Below, in pieces: positions 60,360-64,000 of a DNA stretch of 64,000 nt. The first letter of the stretch is position 1. The number at the start of each line of letters is the position of its first letter. The stretch lies in NCBI GenBank assembly GCA_023388315.1, contig JAEWGM010000036.1, positions 1 to 64,000 on the forward strand, written 5' to 3'. This DNA comes from Bacteroidota bacterium. Its GTDB lineage: Bacteria > Bacteroidota > Bacteroidia > Bacteroidales > Dysgonomonadaceae. Under the pieces are notes generated by a model that saw only the letters and a program-made list of their open reading frames with translations, was not told where the DNA came from and made no database searches. Position numbers and translations under genes: made by a program.

Positions 60360-60448
60360 CTCATTCTGCCCCTCATTTGTAACGAGGGACTTTTTGTTTC
60401 TCGTCTCAGACGTGTTACCATTTCCCTCTCGCTGAAATCGAGAGGGAG
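60360..60448. repeat. Intergenic hairpin repeat, copy 5
   Basis: A full copy, with slightly different bases (CCCTCTCG...CGAGAGGG), at the trpE end of the gap; part of the duplicated block. Confidence 0.68.
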
Positions 60449-60469
60449 TTTGATACTTCTTTAGTGCCT

Positions 60470-61873
60470 TTAGTTATGCAATGTGGCAGCCAAATCGATG
60501 GCGTTTTTCAACGCGCGCAATTTATTTTTCACCTCCTGCAATTCGTTCTCATCAATGCTTTGTGAAACGATTCCGGCCCCGGCCTGATACCAGAGTTGGT
60601 TGTTACGGCTTACAAACGTGCGGATGGTAATTGCTTGATTTATATCGCCGTTGAAACCGATAAAACCAATGCAGCCGCCATAGGCGCCACGGTTGTGCTC
60701 CTCAATCTCGGAAATCAACTGCATAGCTCGCACCTTGGGCGCGCCTGAGAGCGTGCCGGCAGGAAATGTATCAAAAAACGCTTGAATGGGATTTACGTCA
60801 TCGTCCAGCGTACCGCTCACGCGCGACACCAAATGAATGACGTGCGAATAATATTGCACTTGGCGGTAAAAATCCAACTGCACTTTGTGCGCGTTTCGAC
60901 TGATGTCGTTTCGCGCTAAATCAACCAGCATCACGTGCTCCGCATTTTCTTTGGGGTCGCGCATCAGGCGCTCGGTGGCTTCGGCATCTTCCTGCAAGTT
61001 TCCGGTGCGTTTTGCGGTTCCGGCGATGGGGTCGATGCTGATTTTTTTTCCTTTTATCTGGCAATGCGTTTCGGGCGAAGAACCAAAAATGCGGAAACCG
61101 CCAAAATCGAAATAAAACAGGTAAGGCGACGGGTTAATGGTGCGCAACGCGCGATACACTTTAAAATCATCGCCCGAAAACCCTTGCGCGAAGCGCCGCG
61201 AAAGCACAATTTGAAAGACATCTCCCTTGTGGCAATGCTCCACGCCCGCGCGCACGTATGCTTTGAATTGTTCATCGGTGATGGGGCTACTTTCTTCGCC
61301 TTCTATAAAGAAATCGTATGTGGCAAAATTTCGGGCGTTAATCAGGTTTTCTAGCTTGAAGAGCTGGCTTTCTTCTCCGTCTGAAAGCAATTCAATAAGC
61401 AGTAATTCGTCTTTCTGGTGGTTAAAAACCATCAGGTATTTATACAAAATGTAGCGCATATCGGGCGCATCGTTGCGGCCTTCGGTGCTTTCCTTGATGT
61501 TGATGTTTTCGGTATATTTCACGCAATTAAACGTGGTGTAGCCAAAAAGTCCCAATGTTTCACTGTTACTTCCTTGTATACTAAAATTTTGAATAAAATT
61601 ATTTAGCGCGTCAGAAATTGTGAATTCCTCGGAAATACCGGAGGTAACAGTCTCTCCGTCGGGATACTTTTCAATGCATTCGCCGCGGTTTATATCGATA
61701 TGGGCAATGGGGTTCAACCCAATGTATGATGTGCTGTTTTCATTAGCGTGATAATCGGAACTTTCCAGCAAAGCCGATTGCGGAAACGCGTCGCGAATTT
61801 TCAGGTAAAGGCTTACCGGCGTATGCAAATCGCCCATCACTTTTTTGCAGTTGGTTGTAAATTTATATGTCAT
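60470..61873 (-). CDS. trpE: Anthranilate synthase component I
   Basis: TrpE (467 residues), chorismate to anthranilate with ammonia from TrpG. The Trp feedback site motif LLES is in SALLESSDYHANENSTSYIG (about 34-53). The catalytic C-terminal domain has SPETHCQIKGKKISIDPIAGT, HVMLVDLARND, and GAPKVRAMQLISEIEEH. It is separated from trpG by about 400 bp of repeats (60072-60469), which hold no other gene. Confidence 0.95.
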   Translation of the reverse strand: MTYKFTTNCKKVMGDLHTPVSLYLKIRDAFPQSALLESSDYHANENSTSYIGLNPIAHIDINRGECIEKYPDGETVTSGISEEFTISDALNNFIQNFSIQGSNSETLGLFGYTTFNCVKYTENINIKESTEGRNDAPDMRYILYKYLMVFNHQKDELLLIELLSDGEESQLFKLENLINARNFATYDFFIEGEESSPITDEQFKAYVRAGVEHCHKGDVFQIVLSRRFAQGFSGDDFKVYRALRTINPSPYLFYFDFGGFRIFGSSPETHCQIKGKKISIDPIAGTAKRTGNLQEDAEATERLMRDPKENAEHVMLVDLARNDISRNAHKVQLDFYRQVQYYSHVIHLVSRVSGTLDDDVNPIQAFFDTFPAGTLSGAPKVRAMQLISEIEEHNRGAYGGCIGFIGFNGDINQAITIRTFVSRNNQLWYQAGAGIVSQSIDENELQEVKNKLRALKNAIDLAATLHN

Positions 61874-61922
61874 ATTTTTGTGTTGTTTTTTGTGAGTTTC
61901 GTCAAGTGCATCAGTTCATTAA

Positions 61923-62001
61923 ATCTTTTTCAATCTATCTTCAATCTCATTCAGTCTTCAGCAATCTTCATCAATCTTTCATCAATCTCCCTTCAATCTC
62001 C
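61923..62001. repeat. Degenerate tandem repeat between trpB and trpE
   Basis: About eight imperfect units of CAATCT with flanking TTC/CTT, spaced 7-12 bp apart (minus strand: AGATTG). They overlap the trpB stop codon. Confidence 0.55.
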
Positions 62002-63177
62002 AATGTGTTTAAAATACGTTGGCAAGTCCTTATCGCCTCTTCCCGAAAGCGTAAGCACCACCACATCCGATGGTTTGAAGCTAATTTTATCGAGCGCGGC
62101 CAGCGCATGGGCCGACTCCAGCGCGGGAATGATGCCATCGGAGCGCGTGAGGGCGAAAGCGGCTGCGAGCGCGTCGTCATCGGTTACGGCAACCACCTTT
62201 GCGCGGTTTTGCGTGGCCAAATGCGCATGAATGGGCCCAATTCCGGGATAATCCAGCCCGGCGGAAATGGAATAGGGTTCTGTGATTTGTCCGTCTTCGG
62301 TTTGCATAACCAATGTTTTGCATCCATGAATGATTCCCACTGAGCCACTTTGAATGGTAGCGGCCGTTTCTCCGCTGTGGATGCCTTTTCCGCCGGCTTC
62401 GGCAAGCACGATTTTCACGTTGTCGTCATCCAGAAAATGATAAATGGTGCCCGCCGCGTTGCTTCCGCCACCTACGCAGGCGAAAAGATAATCGGGAGTT
62501 TCACGCTTCTCTTTTTCAAGCAGTTGTTTTCTGATTTCCTCACTGATAACCGATTGCAACCGCGCCACCATATCGGGGTACGGGCTGGGGCCAACCGTGG
62601 AGCCGATGATGTAATGCGTATCCACCGGGTTGCAGCACCAATCGCGAATGGCTTCGTTGGTGGCGTCTTTGAGCGTCATACTTCCCGAAGTTACCGGAAC
62701 TACTTTGGCACCAAGCATTTCCATTTTCTTCACGTTCACGGCTTGGCGCTCCACATCGGTTTTCCCCATATACACAATGCATTGCATTTGCATGAGTGCG
62801 CACACGGTGGCGGTTGCCACGCCGTGTTGCCCCGCGCCGGTTTCGGCAATAATGCGGGTTTTACCCAATCGCTTCGCGATAAGAATCTGCCCGATGGTGT
62901 TGTTGATTTTGTGCGCACCGGTGTGGTTTAAATCTTCGCGCTTGAGGTAGATTTTGCACCCATGTTTTTGAGAAAGGTGATTTGACAAATAAAGGGGTGA
63001 CGGCCTGCCCACATAATCGCGAAGCAATTGCTGAAATTCTTTTTTAAACGATTGGCTTTCCAGAATATCGAGATACGATTCCTGAAGTTCGGTAACGCAT
63101 CGGTGAAGGATTTCGGGAATATACGCCCCCCCAAATTCACCGTAAAACCCTGATTTATCTACTGAAAACTTTTGCAT
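61993..63177 (-). CDS. trpB: Tryptophan synthase beta subunit
   Basis: TrpB (394 residues), PLP-dependent, joins indole with serine. The PLP lysine lies in NHTGAHKINN; the phosphate-binding loop is GGGSNAAG. Start at the ATG 63177 (MQKFSVDKSGFYGEFGGAY). A second ATG at 63207 lies only 8 bp past the terminator and gives a non-conserved extension. First structural gene of the operon, directly after the attenuator. Confidence 0.96.
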   Translation of the reverse strand: MQKFSVDKSGFYGEFGGAYIPEILHRCVTELQESYLDILESQSFKKEFQQLLRDYVGRPSPLYLSNHLSQKHGCKIYLKREDLNHTGAHKINNTIGQILIAKRLGKTRIIAETGAGQHGVATATVCALMQMQCIVYMGKTDVERQAVNVKKMEMLGAKVVPVTSGSMTLKDATNEAIRDWCCNPVDTHYIIGSTVGPSPYPDMVARLQSVISEEIRKQLLEKEKRETPDYLFACVGGGSNAAGTIYHFLDDDNVKIVLAEAGGKGIHSGETAATIQSGSVGIIHGCKTLVMQTEDGQITEPYSISAGLDYPGIGPIHAHLATQNRAKVVAVTDDDALAAAFALTRSDGIIPALESAHALAALDKISFKPSDVVVLTLSGRGDKDLPTYFKHIGD

Positions 63178-63215
63178 ATTGTCTGTTTGTTTGTGATGCC
63201 GTTGCATGTAACGTA

Positions 63216-63247
63216 AAAAAGCCCGCCGCAGGTGCGACAGGCTTTTT
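63216..63247 (-). terminator. Trp attenuator terminator
   Basis: On the minus strand: AAAAAGCC (63247-63240) pairs with GGCTTTTT (63223-63216), inside it CGC with GCG, then six Ts. It sits 45 nt after the leader-peptide stop and 38 nt before the trpB ATG, so termination here would shut the operon off. Confidence 0.88.
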
Positions 63248-63292
63248 GTATTATTGTTTTTTTGTTTACATTATGGACATAGCTGTGTTCCC

Positions 63293-63352
63293 TTACGACT
63301 GATTGAGTTGTAAGTTGCGCCACCAATATCCGTTTGTAAATAAAAGATTCAT
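63293..63352 (-). CDS. trpL: trp leader peptide with two adjacent Trp codons
   Basis: A 19-residue ORF (MNLLFTNGYWWRNLQLNQS) beginning 15 nt after the predicted transcription start. Trp10 and Trp11 (TGG TGG, 63325-63320) are the feature that lets ribosomes stall when charged tRNA-Trp is short. It is followed by the terminator at 63247-63216 and then trpB. The ATG is preceded by an A-rich leader, normal for this organism. The antiterminator pairing was not resolved by eye. Confidence 0.85.
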   Translation of the reverse strand: MNLLFTNGYWWRNLQLNQS

Positions 63353-63370
63353 TTTTCTTAATTTTGATTG

Positions 63371-63402
63371 CAAAGAAAAGACATTTGAAAATAAAAACCA
63401 AA
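63371..63402 (-). promoter_or_regulatory. Promoter of the trp operon
   Basis: Minus strand: TTTG (63402-63399), a 20-bp spacer, and TTTCTTTG (63378-63371), one base from the TAnnTTTG consensus. Transcription would start near 63367 and give a short leader that contains trpL. Confidence 0.68.
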
Positions 63403-63424
63403 TATTTCTTTCTTTTTTATTGAT

Positions 63425-63634
63425 TTATTCCAAAAATGTTGCTTCAAACCCTGTTCTCTGTATCACTTTTTCGATGTCTTCTTCCGCTAAATCCGTTTCC
63501 ACCGTTAGGATTTTGTCATCGTTTTCGGTATCTACGTTCCATGCGTGAATGCCTTCTTTGTTGTCGAGAAAAGGCGTAACCTTCGCCACACAATTGGCGC
63601 AGTTGATGTTGGTTTTGAATGTGAATGTTTTCAT
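63425..63634 (-). CDS. Heavy-metal-associated (HMA) domain protein
   Basis: A single 69-residue HMA domain: MKTFTFKTNINCANCVAKV, with the metal-binding CxxC at Cys12-Cys15, and the family's hydrophobic pattern to FEATFLE. Small proteins of this type carry Cu(I) or other soft metals. It starts 2 bp after the stop of the ORF6N gene and lies upstream of the trp promoter, so it is outside the trp transcript. Confidence 0.85.
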   Translation of the reverse strand: MKTFTFKTNINCANCVAKVTPFLDNKEGIHAWNVDTENDDKILTVETDLAEEDIEKVIQRTGFEATFLE

Positions 63635-63636
63635 TT

Positions 63637-64000
63637 CTATTGTTTTTGTTTTTTTCTTTTTAATGTGGCCAAATAGCCTACTTCGTTTCTATTGGTGTAT
63701 AAATTTTTTACTTGTAATTCGGCAATGGCTTCGTTTATGAGTTCCATTTGCATCCGGGTGTCTTCGTTTATATCGTTTTGATCTGCAAACATTTCCTCGA
63801 TTTGCTTTTTGAGCGCTTGCAATTCGCTTCGAAGAGTTTTCACATCAATATCAGGCGGAGTTTGAAGAAGTTGCCGCATGGCAGTAAAAGCACGCATAAT
63901 ATTTCTGTTAATTTCAATTGCAATTTCGGAGTTTAACACGCTGGACAACATTGCCACGCCTAATTCCGTGAAGGCGAATGGGGCGTATTTAAATCCTCCG
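63637..64000 (-). CDS. ORF6N-domain protein, C-terminal part only
   Basis: The reading frame enters from beyond the window end (residues GGFKYAPFAFTELGVAMLSS...) and ends at 63637; at least 120 residues are seen. The strand FTELGVAMLSSVLNSEIAI is the ORF6N/KilA-N-like DNA-binding signature typical of phage and mobile-element proteins. The rest is helical (coiled-coil-like, ALKKQIEEMFADQNDINED) and ends in basic residues (KRKKQKQ). The missing N-terminus lies outside. It may be a stand-alone regulator or a prophage remnant. Confidence 0.75.
   Translation of the reverse strand, partial: GGFKYAPFAFTELGVAMLSSVLNSEIAIEINRNIMRAFTAMRQLLQTPPDIDVKTLRSELQALKKQIEEMFADQNDINEDTRMQMELINEAIAELQVKNLYTNRNEVGYLATLKRKKQKQ

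Noticed and set aside
59328..60448. Repeats as a CRISPR array
   Set aside because: Units are unevenly spaced, vary in length, contain internal hairpins and have no unique spacers; no cas genes are nearby.
63159..63401. 80-residue minus-strand ORF upstream of trpB
   Set aside because: It runs through the attenuator terminator and trpB start in a different frame; the trpL/trpB arrangement explains the sequence better.

Overview
The window looks like chromosomal DNA of a member of the Bacteroidota, most likely Bacteroidales or a close relative; I cannot name a genus. The signs are the Bacteroidota promoter signature (TTTG, about 20 bp, TAnnTTTG) seen upstream of several genes, almost no Shine-Dalgarno sequences, A-rich leaders before start codons, a FeoA-FeoB fusion, the purN/acpP-fabF-rnc/pfkA neighbourhood, a trpBEGDCFA operon, and many short secreted lipoproteins with MKT/MKK signal peptides.

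Layout. 0.1-5.8 kb: a GT39-type membrane glycosyltransferase with GtrA, then efp, a 320 bp transposase-less MITE-like element, radC, a MIP18/DUF59 protein, lpxH and a SpoU methyltransferase. 5.8-10.8 kb: minus-strand surface-polysaccharide genes (three glycosyltransferases and a methyltransferase, tightly packed) behind a DUF4143 ATPase. 10.8-29.4 kb: housekeeping genes on both strands: an MBL hydrolase, a DPP-IV-like peptidase, a hicAB pair with a frameshifted toxin gene, a FabK/nitronate-monooxygenase-like protein, a PIF1-HRDC-HTH fusion helicase, purD, alkaline phosphatase, surE, lpxB, pfkA, rnc, fabF, acpP, purN and a tRNA-Leu(UAG).

29.6-44.9 kb is the most accessory-looking part. A two-component pair (a beta-propeller/Y_Y_Y sensor kinase and a NarL-type regulator) is followed on the same strand by eleven genes. 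Ten have signal peptides: collagen-like, lipocalin-like, beta-barrel, OmpA with a regulatory domain, TapB-like, helical, leucine-rich-repeat and Ig-like proteins. The eleventh is a DUF4870 membrane protein. Together they could form a regulated cell-surface module of unknown function.

44.9-56 kb: a MATE exporter, a baeRF-type protein, a 55-residue Cys-rich FeoB-associated protein, feoAB, a yefM/yoeB-like toxin-antitoxin pair, class I fumarase, an EamA transporter and a cation-chloride-cotransporter-like permease. 56-63.4 kb: the complete tryptophan operon on the minus strand. It starts with a promoter, a 19-codon leader peptide containing two adjacent Trp codons, and an intrinsic terminator just before trpB, which is a classical attenuator layout. 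Within the operon a family of hairpin-rich intergenic repeats has spread. One copy supplies the last codons of trpG, and a block carrying the first 19 codons of trpD has been duplicated between trpE and trpG. The window ends with an HMA-domain protein and the cut-off end of an ORF6N-domain gene.
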